Shown one piece after another: positions 43,395 through 53,668 of a stretch of DNA of 64,000 nt. The notes beneath the pieces were generated by a model. That model had not been told where the DNA came from, made no database searches, and worked only from the letters and a program-made list of their open reading frames with translations. The position numbers and the translations under genes are program-made. The first letter of the stretch is position 1. Every line of letters starts with the position of its first letter. Source of the stretch: Talaromyces rugulosus. Lineage: Eukaryota > Ascomycota > Eurotiomycetes > Eurotiales > Trichocomaceae. Where the stretch lies: the NCBI RefSeq assembly GCF_013368755.1, contig NC_049565.1, positions 1,922,001 to 1,986,000 of the forward strand. Direction: 5' to 3'.

Positions 43395-45277
43395 TTAAAT
43401 CGCTTTGGTGCGGGAAAAGAGACTGCTGTAGACGGCGTCGACGACGGGCTGGGCGCTGATTTGCTTGCCGCCAAAGAATCGTCCGTTCAGGCCTTTGATG
43501 GCGTTCTCGCCGCCTTGGACGCGGTCGAACTTGAGATAGATATCTCCTTGCGAATTCGGGTCTAGAGCAATGTGAACAACATGTCCGTATTTTTCCTCGC
43601 ACTCGGCGCGGACGTCGTCTTCCAATTCTTTTATCCACACCTCGCCCTCTTCCCTGTTGCATTGTTAGTCCTGCTTCTTCTCCTGTTTATATATTCAACA
43701 CTTACTCGTTAGGATCAAACATATTCCGAAGCAAAACGCAGCGGCTTGCCATGTTCACGTTGACCGGCAGCGGCTTTGGCTCGGCTTTGGGTCGAAGCAT
43801 CTGGATCTTCTCGTCTGCAGAAGGCTCAGGTTCATCTGTTCTCGCAAGTTTCCTCATCAATGCATCTCTGCTATAGTTGTTGAAGTTCACACCGGCAACG
43901 TCTGTATCATCCAGAGCACTTGCTCCACCTGTTCCTTTCTCGTTATCTCGGCCACCGGCACGGTCGAAATTGCTAGCGCCGCCAGCCTGGACGCCACGGC
44001 CGCCTTGCCCTGAGAAAGAAGAGCCTTGGAATTGTGGGTTGCCTTGGCCTTGGAAACGTTGTAGAAGATTCGCCGTTGATTCAGGGGTAAACTTATCATT
44101 GCCAAGGCCAACTCGGATAGGTCTACCAGCAAGGTCGAAACCGTTCATCTTTTCAAGTGCGTCTCTTGCCTGGTTGGGATCGCGAAACCTGTGAAACTAG
44201 TTAATACACGATACAGGATATAATGAGCACCAAACTTACTGTACAAATCCATAGCCTCGGCTGCGAGCAGTTTCGTCTTTTTGGAGTTGAACAAATTCGA
44301 GTTCGCCAAATGGTTCAAACACATTCTGGAGATCATTTTCAGTAATACTGAAATGAATGTTACCAACATACAACCTATGAAACGGCGCAGAGGTCGAGTG
44401 CTGGCCGCTTGATTCCGGATTACGGGCTTGTCGGTTTTTCTCGGCTTCGGTCAATTGAGCAATGATGGGGATTCCTAAAAGCTTCTGGCCGGTGAGCTGA
44501 ATCGCAAGTGGAACAGATGATTCGTCCTTGAATTCGACATAGCCCACGCTGAATTCCAGGTTAGCGCCTTGAATCTCTCATCACATGGTGGAAAACATAC
44601 CCCTTTGATCTGCCACTGACGCGATCCTTGACGATCTGAGCTTCCTTAACTGGCCCCACCTTTTCAAAGAACGCGATGAGTTCTTTTGTTCTCAAACGAG
44701 CGGCGAGTTGCTGAACAAAAACAGTACGCTTGTCCCGTTCATCCTCGTTCAACTCTTCATCAGGAGCCGCGCTGGCGCGTTTGGCACTACGGCTGCGCCT
44801 TCTCCCCTCCCGTTCTCGTCGAGGAGGGCGATCATCGTCACGGTCATCCCGTCGGGCACGGCCGCCGCCATTGGGGCGATAGTATCTGCTGTCATCATAA
44901 GGGGAGCGTGATCTCGAGCGAGCCCGTCCACCGCCGCGGTAGTAGTCACCACCAGCACCAGCGCCACCACCGGAGCGATAGTCATCGCCGCGACGACGGC
45001 GTCGGTCACTGTCGCGACTGCGGCTTCTCCTTCTGCTGCTTCTATGGCTTCCGTTAGCACTGCCATGCTCGCTCCGCGGACTTTTCATTTCTTCATCCTT
45101 GTCGTCCCGTCGACGATCGCGGCTGCGATCTCCTCTGCGTTTGCGGTCTCGGTCGCGCGAACGATCGCGGCGATCGCCTGTCTCGGTTTTCGAGCGGTCA
45201 TCGCGGTCTCTATCGGACACTTCGTTGACAGAGGCGGCAGTGGACTCAAGCAGAGCTTCAACGTCAAGACCTGACAT
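43395..45277 (-). CDS. SR-like splicing factor with RRMs, RBM39/CAPER (Rsd1) type
   Basis: Exons 45277-44601, 44548-44240, 44188-43706 and 43653-43395 total 1,728 nt and encode 575 residues. The N-terminal 170 residues are an RS-like domain of Arg/Asp and Arg/Ser repeats with a Gly-rich patch. RRM1 follows ([27 protein letters not shown]), then RRM2 ([26 protein letters not shown]). A Gln/Gly-rich linker with [19 protein letters not shown] is next, and a C-terminal UHM-type RRM ([27 protein letters not shown]). This order is diagnostic of RBM39/CAPER-alpha, S. pombe Rsd1, which bridges U2AF and U1/U2 in early spliceosomes. It acts in the nucleus. Confidence 0.92.
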
Positions 45278-46040
45278 TCCGACGGATATGTTGAGATATC
45301 TCCTTTTTGATCAAACACACGCAACTAGACTGGAGGAGGAAAGGATATTGATCACTTTTTCGTGCTGTTAGAGAGGAAGAGCGAGATATGGCGTGGTGTT
45401 GCAAACCCTTCTGTTAGACGGTCTCCAAGCACTTCCCGGAGCAATTTCCGATATTTATGTTGAGTACGGCGTTGACAGGAGAGATTTTGGAAAAGCTAGT
45501 AGTAGATGATAGTGAGTCGTGATGGGTTGGGTGCAGTTGCCAATCCGGGCCTGTTGGGCGGTCAAAAACGGGCAGCAGCAAATTCTAGTGTCACGTGAGC
45601 GTTTCAGCCCCAATGATTCAATCACAGGTGCAGTAGAGCCCCACACGGGGCGGGCTCCGCATTTGCTTATCGCCACCCAAAGCAGTAATATACAATGAAT
45701 TGCTCACTTAGGCCTCACATTAATATTATAATACATATCATTAAATATTAAAAATCAATTGTTCATCACTCTTCGTACAAATGCAACGTAAACTATTATG
45801 TATTAGGGGCGGCGATTATCAACAGTATCGCATATTTTGGGCTTGCCAGTACTTGACAATCATTATGAAGAGGAAAAAAAAGGTAGAATGAAACATGATG
45901 GTTCCCTCGAACGCTGAACCCTAGATCCATACAGCTTTCGTCGTCAGTTTTCCAGATAATCGAGGCGGGTGAAACGTGATCGATCGAAGCTGAATCTCGG
46001 GTATATGAAGTAAACACGGTTGGTGAAAACACAGGCAGGT
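45278..46040. other. Intergenic, promoter of the RBM39-like gene and 3' region of SCS7
   Basis: 760 bp. A CACGTG E-box occurs at about 45594. The half nearest SCS7 is AT-rich. No gene was recognised. Confidence 0.4.
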
Positions 46041-47281
46041 TTACTCTGCCTTCAAGACCTTGGGAGGTGGGATCTCCAGCTCAGTGCCGAAGATACGGTC
46101 CCAGAAACGACTGGTGACGCCAAAGCCGTTCTCATAATCGGCAAAGTGATGTTGCAGGTGATATTTCTTGAGCTGTTTGTAGTAGAGAGGTAGGCTGGGA
46201 AGAAATAAAAAATTAGTCCCAAGGCTCACATACGTGTTGACGATATGTGAAGAAACTTACTTGCGATGGTGGAGGAAGTAGTGGGTCAGATCGTAGCAGA
46301 TATAACCGAAGACGCCACCGCAATATCCTAGCAGTCCAGCGTACCAGTTGTGGAAGAGAACAAAATGCGCGAATTTCCAGAACGGAGCGGCGAGCAGGAC
46401 AAAGAGAGTCGGAGGCATGACTAGACGGTATCTATCCATGGGCAAGTAATGATGGATACCATGCAGCAAGAAGTGTAGACTAATTCCCACCCGGTTATCC
46501 GGTAGCCATCTTGAGAATTGTCAGCATAGTTTCAGGTGGTATGGGCGCAAGACAGATCGTACTTATCAATGTGGAAAAGGCAACGGTGCATTCCGTATTC
46601 GATCAAAGTCCAGACACACAAACCCAATACCCAATACCCCGCAGCGTTAAGCCCAAAGTCATATCCGGCAGCACCGACGTAGGTGCCGTACGCCACACAC
46701 GGCACCCAGATCATAGGCACAACATACCATGGAGTTTTCGATAAAGGCTCCAAAATGTTCCCAAACAACGGGGCGGATTCTCCACCTTTGTAATGTCGGG
46801 GCCGATGGACTTGTTCCAGGTAGAAATCTTTTGAGAAGCCTCCAAACCACAGCTGCGGGAACATGGGCTTCCTCAAATCCAAGAACTTGTGCTTGCTGTA
46901 ATCGGAGGCATAGTCGGTCTCAACGGAAAGGTCTTCCTCGTTCGACATGCCAGTAGTTTCATAAACCGCACGTGTCGTTCCATTACTCTGTGCTCCATCA
47001 CTCGATTTAGCCTGTCCTTTTCCGTTTGAAACAAAGCCAATGTGGTATTCCTCAAGAATCTCGTAGGCGGAATCGGAATGTTCGTGGGACGATAAATCCT
47101 GCAAAATTTCTTTGATATCCTTTCCGGCGTATTCCAGAATCAAGTCCTCGCCACCTGGATGGTCGTATAGAAACTCGGTTATATCGTACACTTTCGAATC
47201 CAGCACGACATAACAGGATTTGGTCGAGGTGTGCGACTGCACCTCGGCCTCGGTAAACGTTGGCAAAATTTTGCCCGGCAT
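46041..47281 (-). CDS. SCS7: Sphingolipid/ceramide very-long-chain fatty acid 2-hydroxylase
   Basis: ER enzyme that alpha-hydroxylates the very-long-chain acyl group of ceramide. Exons 47281-46563, 46509-46261 and 46194-46041 total 1,122 nt and encode 373 residues. The N-terminus is a cytochrome b5 domain with the haem-binding YDHPGGEDLI and a second His in SSHEHSDSAY. The C-terminal fatty acid hydroxylase domain shows the metal-binding His clusters HRCLFHID, HFLLHGIHHYLP, HYFLHH and YHLQHHF, between membrane segments (WYVVPMIWVPCVAYGTYVGA, GYWVLGLCVWTLIEYGM). The length matches yeast Scs7 (384). Both intron junctions fall beside His clusters and preserve them. Confidence 0.95.
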
Positions 47282-48006
47282 GATGAATATCGAAGAGCTC
47301 GGCGGCGGATGAGCGCGGATGTCGACAAACGGTCAGGTCTGGTAGACTAGCAGGAAATGAAAATATCCTAGACAACGTAAAGGTGATAGATGCGCGAAGA
47401 AATAGTAGTCAAGGGGTGTGCCACGCGGGGTGAAGGTTCCGAAGGGTGTCGAATGGCGTGAGCCGTATACTAATATAATAGCAGGGCAGCTGATCAACTG
47501 ACTGCAATACCAAGCTGTCAGACCGAGACCGATTTTCTCAAGCCAGCTCAGATGATTATTATTCCCTGAGCACGAAGAGAGCGGCGATTCGGAAGAGTGT
47601 CAGAGCTCGTCGTACGATCGGACGGCGATATTTGCGGCCACGTGACACGGGAGTGGCCAATCGCTCCTTCCGAAAAAAACATTTGCTTCAGGCCTCAGGG
47701 GCAGGAGCGCTAAGCCGCACTGGGACTAGGGGTATGCAGCTATCCAGCTATTCCGATCGCCGAGACCCGATTAACGATTATTGCACAACTCGGGAGTCGG
47801 ATGCTACACCAAGCTCTACGGTGAGAATTGGCGCATAATAATAATAATGCAAGCAAAACAGCTTGAGTCTTGTCGAGTTTCATTACATCGTTTGAATCAG
47901 CTCATGATATTTACTGGCTCGGGTGTTTCTATGTACATTCAATCCTGCTATATACGCAGATCAATACAACCACGCTCTGTCATTTCAGACAAAAATATTC
48001 CTACAA
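47282..48006. other. Intergenic between SCS7 and the chitinase gene
   Basis: 725 bp with the SCS7 promoter and the chitinase 3' UTR. GCCACGTGAC, a CACGTG E-box, occurs at about 47637-47646. No gene was recognised. Confidence 0.4.
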
Positions 48007-49047
48007 TCAGCAAGGAGAGCCGGTCGTCAGAATGCTGTGGCTTTGCTGGGCATAAGTGCAGCCGTCGACGACGTTGGAGTCGGAGTAGCCAGCATCCCAC
48101 ATCATCACACCACCAAAGGTCGAGTTGCCCTTGGTATCAGCAACGAGGCTGGCCAAGTCGGCCGGGGTGATGTAGTACTCTGCGCCGCCACTGTTACCGT
48201 TGGCGCCCAGGGTCGAGGCGGGCACACCGACAAAGATTTTGGCGTCCTTGGATGGAGTGCCGGCAAGGTATTTGGCCCATTCATTGTAGTTGAAGGGAGC
48301 ACCGCCGTTGAATCCCAGGGAGCAAGGGTCGGGTGCGTATCCGTTGTTGTTATAGAACTGAACCCAGAGGTAATCAAAGGTCGAGTTGCTGATGATCTCT
48401 CCCATGTTGGGTTCAGGGATAGGGCACTGAGGAGCACCGGTGATGTAGTAGGTCTTGCTCGTGTCGGAAGCAAAGTTGGAGCGCAGCTTAGAAATCATGT
48501 ACTGGAAGTACTGGTTACCTTGGTTGCTCTCGATATCAAAGTCCCAGCCGTCCACGGTGGCATTGCCAAAGGGATGAGGCACAGAGGTGTTTCCGGAACC
48601 ACCATACGATTCCCAGAGGTACTGGCCGATAGTCTCAGCTTCCTCCTGGGAAGTCAGAGCGTAAGAGGCAGAGGCGCCTCCTAGAGACACAATGATCTTG
48701 ACACCAGCGGCCTGGCACTTGGTGATGGACGAGGCGACATCGTCGCACAACTGGGGCTCGCCAGTGGTGCTGATGAAGCAGGACTCGCCGATGACGCCTG
48801 ATGGGGTGGTCACTCCGCTTCCGAACTGGTACAGGAAAGAGAGGACGATAACATCGACGCCAGAGTCTGCTGTGCAGTATGAGCTCAAATCTTCGTTCTC
48901 CGTGGCCCCGCTGCCGTTTTGGCCCCAGTATACAACGGTCTGGCTGCTCGACGTCGAGTTTGCGCGAGCCGAAAGTGTGCGGTGGGGGACTGCCGAAGCA
49001 ATGCCAGCCATCAGACCGAGGCCGGTCGCGATCTTGGAAAGATGCAT
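48007..49047 (-). CDS. Secreted class III chitinase (GH18)
   Basis: Endochitinase that cleaves beta-1,4-GlcNAc polymers; probably secreted or cell-wall associated. Single exon, 346 residues. A signal peptide (MHLSKIATGLGLMAGIASAV) is followed by TVVYWGQNGSGATENEDLSSYC, the start of a class III GH18 barrel. Next come IIVSLGGASASYAL (beta-3) and the catalytic DGWDFDIES, in which the Glu of D-x-x-D-x-D-x-E is the acid catalyst. WVQFYNNNGYAPDPC and GGVMMWDAGYSD close the barrel. There is no chitin-binding module, Ser/Thr-rich tail or GPI signal. The start was chosen at the Met that begins the signal peptide. A TA dinucleotide run (49074-49088) directly upstream may serve as the TATA element. Confidence 0.93.
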   Translation of the reverse strand: MHLSKIATGLGLMAGIASAVPHRTLSARANSTSSSQTVVYWGQNGSGATENEDLSSYCTADSGVDVIVLSFLYQFGSGVTTPSGVIGESCFISTTGEPQLCDDVASSITKCQAAGVKIIVSLGGASASYALTSQEEAETIGQYLWESYGGSGNTSVPHPFGNATVDGWDFDIESNQGNQYFQYMISKLRSNFASDTSKTYYITGAPQCPIPEPNMGEIISNSTFDYLWVQFYNNNGYAPDPCSLGFNGGAPFNYNEWAKYLAGTPSKDAKIFVGVPASTLGANGNSGGAEYYITPADLASLVADTKGNSTFGGVMMWDAGYSDSNVVDGCTYAQQSHSILTTGSPC

Positions 49048-50685
49048 GTTGGAATAGAGATTGACAAGATGGGCTATATATATATATACAATGAAGGAAT
49101 GAACGAGATCCGTCAAGGATCTTCTGGCAGCGTACGTCTGGAGCAAGGGAGCGTTGACAGGAAGGAAAAAAGAAGGAAAAAAGAACACGAGAGGACCGTG
49201 GCGTACTTGTACTGATCGACTTGCTGAGCAAGACTGGTACTCAAGGTTTCATCTCAAAAAGCTTGACCATATCACTATCGGCACATGTTACATACATGGG
49301 ATACGAATCACGCGGGGGTGTAGCGTTGGACAAGAGACTAGCTGCTGGTGTAGCAGCAGCTAGGCTCTTCTAGGGTAAGAAAGCAGTCATTCCAGTGTAT
49401 TTGAAGGGTGCAACCAGCCCGTAGATTCGGTGTAGAACCGGCTGCGATAAACCGGGGCTGAAGCCACCAGGGCCCTAGAGACGTACTAGGGGTCCTTAGA
49501 TCCAGGTACGCGGGCGTTTCATCTTGGATGCGACGCTCCGGGAGATAGCCCTTTTTTTAGATGCATTGTCATAAGTGGCTTGAAGCTTAATGGGGGCCAC
49601 TGACCGGAGAAATATTAAATGACAGTGGCCGCATGCGGTCTTTGTAGTGTGTGTTTTACTAACATGTAATAATATGACAATTGAGAGTTTCAGCCTTGAT
49701 TTATGCGACAACGGTTCGTGAAGGGACATTATCATTAAATCATCCTGCAGGTCATCTCTACTATTAGTACAAGGCAAAGATCTGCGTGGATGTTGGCTAA
49801 ATAGCCAATCAACTGTTTATTAAACATGGTTTAATCTTGATTGGGCCATAACCTAAAGATCATCAACGCTACACCTAAAGCCCACCAGGGGTTTTTTCGC
49901 CTTTCACGCAGTATGGCTGCATGGAATCACCTCACGGTTTTTAATAATATTATCATCTTACTTGAATATAACTCCCCAGGTAATTTGTCACTATATTTAA
50001 TAATGCTGACTTGAGTTGTCCTCAGTCCATGATTGTCATATGGGGCACTCTGATTGGGCGGCCCGCATTAGTAAATGACTCTTAAATGTGACCGTACGAG
50101 GCATGTTACTTTGATCCTTTCCTGACGCGGAATGGTAGCGTCGTAATCAGACATGCACTTGATCTCCTTGTGTTCTTAATAATCCGGTCCTTGAAAGCGT
50201 GATAAACGCGTTGCATCGTCTCACATGGACGTATAACATATTTACTACCGGCACTGGTATGGTCGGATGACATTAATTAATGTAGTCAACATTTTTCCAC
50301 AGCAAATAGAAAAATTGTAAATGCAGATATCAATAGATTGGTTATGTAGACGGTGTCACTGGTATCTGGAAGACCATCCGTTGGGTGCCGTCCGATTGTC
50401 TGTTGATTCTAAGGTAGCTGCTCAAGCTCTGGTTAAACTCAACGCCAGCAGCAATTTCTTTAGAACTGTAAAAAATTAAGATCTAACTTTATCTACAACA
50501 TGATTAGGAACTTTAGAATAAATAAGGTCCTATATTCTTCGCTAGACTATCATTTTTTGGCAGATAAGGATAGTAGTGTCAGAACTCTAGGAAAGAAATC
50601 TATTAGTAAAGAATTATTAATAATTTCTGAATAGCTCCCTGTAGATATTAGCAGACTATCCGCAGCAACACTATCATTTTCAAGA

Positions 50686-50979
50686 ATGAAGCTAGCTGTG
50701 AAGTTGCTATTAATCTCCGCCTTTTGTGTTATTTACATATCGATATTGACCTATAGTCCAAAGTCTCAGATCCCTGGGTGCGAGAAGCCCCAGGCACTGA
50801 CAGGGCTGCTGAGAGATTTGCTCCTGCTATACCTGTTGGGATGGAGAGAAACCATTATCGAATGTGGGCCAGATAGTTCCAACGGAACTATATCAAAACT
50901 CGAGATTTTCGCTAGTGACCCGGATATATCTATTTTCAAGTACCCATCGTCCCCAGTGCTACCTGAGCATTTTTTTTGA
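50686..50979 (+). CDS. Small hypothetical protein with a hydrophobic N-terminus
   Basis: 97 codons. MKLAVKLLLISAFCVIYISILTY is cut here at MKLAVKLLLISAFCVIYISI: it looks like a signal peptide or anchor, followed by a hydrophilic part with two Cys. The frame ends after a run of eight T. If one T is removed, reading continues for about 19 more residues, so the 3' end may be frameshifted. No family was recognised. It sits alone in a gene-poor tract, so a chance frame is quite possible. Confidence 0.25.
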   Translation: MKLAVKLLLISAFCVIYISILTYSPKSQIPGCEKPQALTGLLRDLLLLYLLGWRETIIECGPDSSNGTISKLEIFASDPDISIFKYPSSPVLPEHFF

Positions 50980-51667
50980 GGCTCTCCTCGCTGAGCAGGA
51001 CGTTAAAGGAGGTCTTTCTCAGTGATCCTTGGTCTAAGCTGATTGGAGGAGTATTATTGACCTTGCTGATATTGTTGAATTTTAATTTTTAGTCTGATGT
51101 AGATGAGCTGTAGAAATGTTTATTCAGGGGTGTTGTAGTTCGCCTTTTCTTGGTAATGGAGTCTTTTTGTATAATTGACTTTCAGTAATCTATACTATTG
51201 GAGTAGTTGATTTGGATATAGATATTGCTAGAGTTGTGTTTGACTAAACTGAAATTGTATGATATCTCTGTATTGAGTATCCTGGGATCTTAAGGAGCTG
51301 ATTGGGTTGATGTGATATGGCAATGATCTATCTGCAGTTGGTTGGACAGAATGCAGGACGCTGTATGATCCTAGTTGGGATCTTCTTAGATATTATTATC
51401 TCTATAACATGTTAGCTCACTAGTGCTGATCAAGTCTGCATTCGTAAGATGGTCCCTTCGACTCCTCCTATATGGATCTTATCGTATGTAGATTTTACAC
51501 TGTCGGCTCCACAGACTAGATGAATGTGACTACGACCGATATAGCTCCATAAAAAAGGTACCTCATAAGGTGGGCGTAATTTGTATGTATACAATTTTAT
51601 GTCTCCTTCGGAAAATACCATAAACTGAAGGAGCACTTTTGGGTTACATGCAGCGAGCAGGAGGTGG

Positions 51668-51835
51668 TTATATCCCATCATGTTCTCCATTTGCGTCTTT
51701 CAAGTAACTTGCTGCTCTGTGAAGAGCCTCCAACTCTGATGTGTGGCGATATGGCCAAGTCTTTGCTCTGTCTGTGGCAAGGTCTTGTTGAGTAAGGCGT
51801 GCAAATAGTGTTGAGGAAAGATGTTTGAAATCCAT
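51668..51835 (-). CDS. Small hypothetical protein or 5' exon (55 codons)
   Basis: An ATG at 51835 opens a 55-residue frame beginning MDFKHLSSTLFARLTQQ and containing KTWPYRHTSELEALHRAASY. It ends at TAA 51668-51670. The composition is protein-like, richer in Ala, Leu and Arg than the surrounding AT-rich frames. It could be the first exon of a decayed gene or a small ORF. No family is recognised. Confidence 0.2.
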   Translation of the reverse strand: MDFKHLSSTLFARLTQQDLATDRAKTWPYRHTSELEALHRAASYLKDANGEHDGI

Positions 51836-52028
51836 CTTGAGTGGCTTTGTGGCTTTGTTGGGCTTCCTGTTATTAGATAAATGGTTGTGTTGTATTGTGT
51901 GAATCTAGTGACTCTTGGTTGATATAAAGAAATGAATCCTGTTGTAGATTAGAGGGGAACTTGTTTCTGTCCTGTTTAGAGGGCAAAAACTGACTTGAAA
52001 GAGTAGTAGGATTATTAGAATATGCTAT

Positions 52029-52502
52029 CTAGTGGAGGGTGAACTTGTCTACTGTGGCTTTGTTTATTAATTGTGGTTTAAAATATAAACTATGGTAAAT
52101 AGTAGTTTTAATCTGTTTTTTAAATATATTTGTTTCTGGATTTTTTAGGAAATAAATGACTAGTCTATAAACAGATGTTTTGGTGAGGTTTAGGATGTGT
52201 TGCTGCCATGGTACTTGTAGGGTATACTGGAGACTGTGTATATTATTACTGGTGTAGGATTGTAGGATGGCGGTTCGGGTAGTGATGAGTTTGTTGTTGA
52301 TGGTCTGGGTATTTACTCTGGCGGTTTTTAGCTTTTCTGTTGTGGTAGCTGAATTTTTTTTGTGGATAAGATCTTGATTTTTATGGTTGAGGGCTGTGAG
52401 TTTGATGAATAGTTTTCTATTTTGTTTTGGGACTATGCCGGCTGTTATGAGGTGGGCCCTGTTGAATGTGAGCGAATCTATGATTTTTAATGGTTTTGGT
52501 GA
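52029..52502 (-). pseudogene. Open stretch of 157 codons without a start, possible decayed gene
   Basis: The minus strand is open from 52502 to a TAG at 52029-52031 with no ATG. The translation reads KIIDSLTFNRAHLITAGIV and, later, KLKTARVNTQTINNKLITTR. A second open stretch in another frame lies just upstream (about 52695-52415, with SSLTNVERRIITYYPSPNKK). One frame change near 52500 would make a single frame of over 200 codons. No family was recognised. A degenerate transposon or lineage-specific gene is the likeliest source. Confidence 0.3.
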
Positions 52503-53668
52503 CTAGGTCAAAGAAGTTTATTCTACAGATAGTATAGTAGAGAGCATCTTTTTTGTTTGGTGATGGATAGTAGGTGATTATTCTTCGTTCTACATTGGTT
52601 AAACTGGATGGGTCGTTAATGGTTTGATTGTAGAGAGTCTGGATAGTCTTATCCAGGGTAGGCTGGGTTCTATCAATGGTGGCCGTGATAACGCCATTCT
52701 GGTATATTTAAAACGACATGACTGGTACATATATGATGATGTGTAGATGGAAGGATGTGGTGGTGGAAGAATCCGAGTACATTAATTGATACTACATGGC
52801 GGGGGTGGCACGTGACATGGCAGGCAGCGTAGTAAGGGAAATAGGAGAAAAGAGATAGAAGACAAAAAGTAAAGGAAAATAATAACAACAACAACAATCA
52901 TAAGACGACTCAAAATAGATGTCTAGGATAGAATGATCAATTGGTGCCTCAGGCAGGAATGCCACTCCATAGGATCTACAGTGGCAGTCCTAGCACCCGA
53001 GCCAGCAATCACATGCATTTTCAGGATGTCTTGGCAGATCTGGACATGCTATTAAACAGGTATTAAGTAAACAGAAATATTCCAAATAATAACAGTAATA
53101 TAATAATAATAGTAATAATACTACATCCTGAAGAATACACCCCCGTATAAATTATCCCAGCTTATGATAGCACTAGCGGCCCGCCCCCGAGCGCGGGTCC
53201 AGTCCAGGCCTCCGGTAACTCTCGTCCCGCCCGGATCGTCGCTGGCTTGGGTGGCATTGCTGCTCATTACTTTGTGCGATCGGCAGCGCCGTCTCGCTAA
53301 CCCAGCCCAGCTGCAGTCGACTCGGTGTTTGTGGCCCTGTGGATGCACTGGATGCACTGGATACAGTAATTACTGGTTCTTCAGCCAAAAGTGTGAAGGA
53401 TTGCCCGAGGCACGGAGTACCCGCCAACAAGATCACCACCACCAGCCAGCCAAAGTGTGGAGTAACTTCGCAGGCCTCGCTCACTCACTCCTCCTTCTGT
53501 CTCTCTTCCATCGATCAATTACATTGTAGCGCATTGTCGTATTCGAAATATCCCTGGGATACCTGGTCTGATCTCAAAGCGACAGCGTGTCCGTTTTGTG
53601 CGACCAACAACAACAACAACAACAACCACCACCCCCTTACAGCCTGGCCAGAGAGAAAACAAACAAAG

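Larger units (their letters stand above)
49048..53668. other. 4.6-kb gene-poor tract with decayed open frames
   Basis: Apart from a short chitinase promoter and the leader of the next gene, no conserved gene was recognised. The part 51000-52680 is G+T-rich on the plus strand (A+C-rich on the minus). Several minus-strand stretches stay open without start codons, which suggests old coding or transposon sequence. Between 49900 and 50650 the sequence is AT-rich with scattered stops. No terminal repeats could be matched by eye. Confidence 0.45.

Noticed and set aside
49428..49510. GC-rich segment with repeated CCGG near the chitinase promoter, considered as a MITE end
   Set aside because: No matching inverted copy or target duplication could be found nearby by eye.
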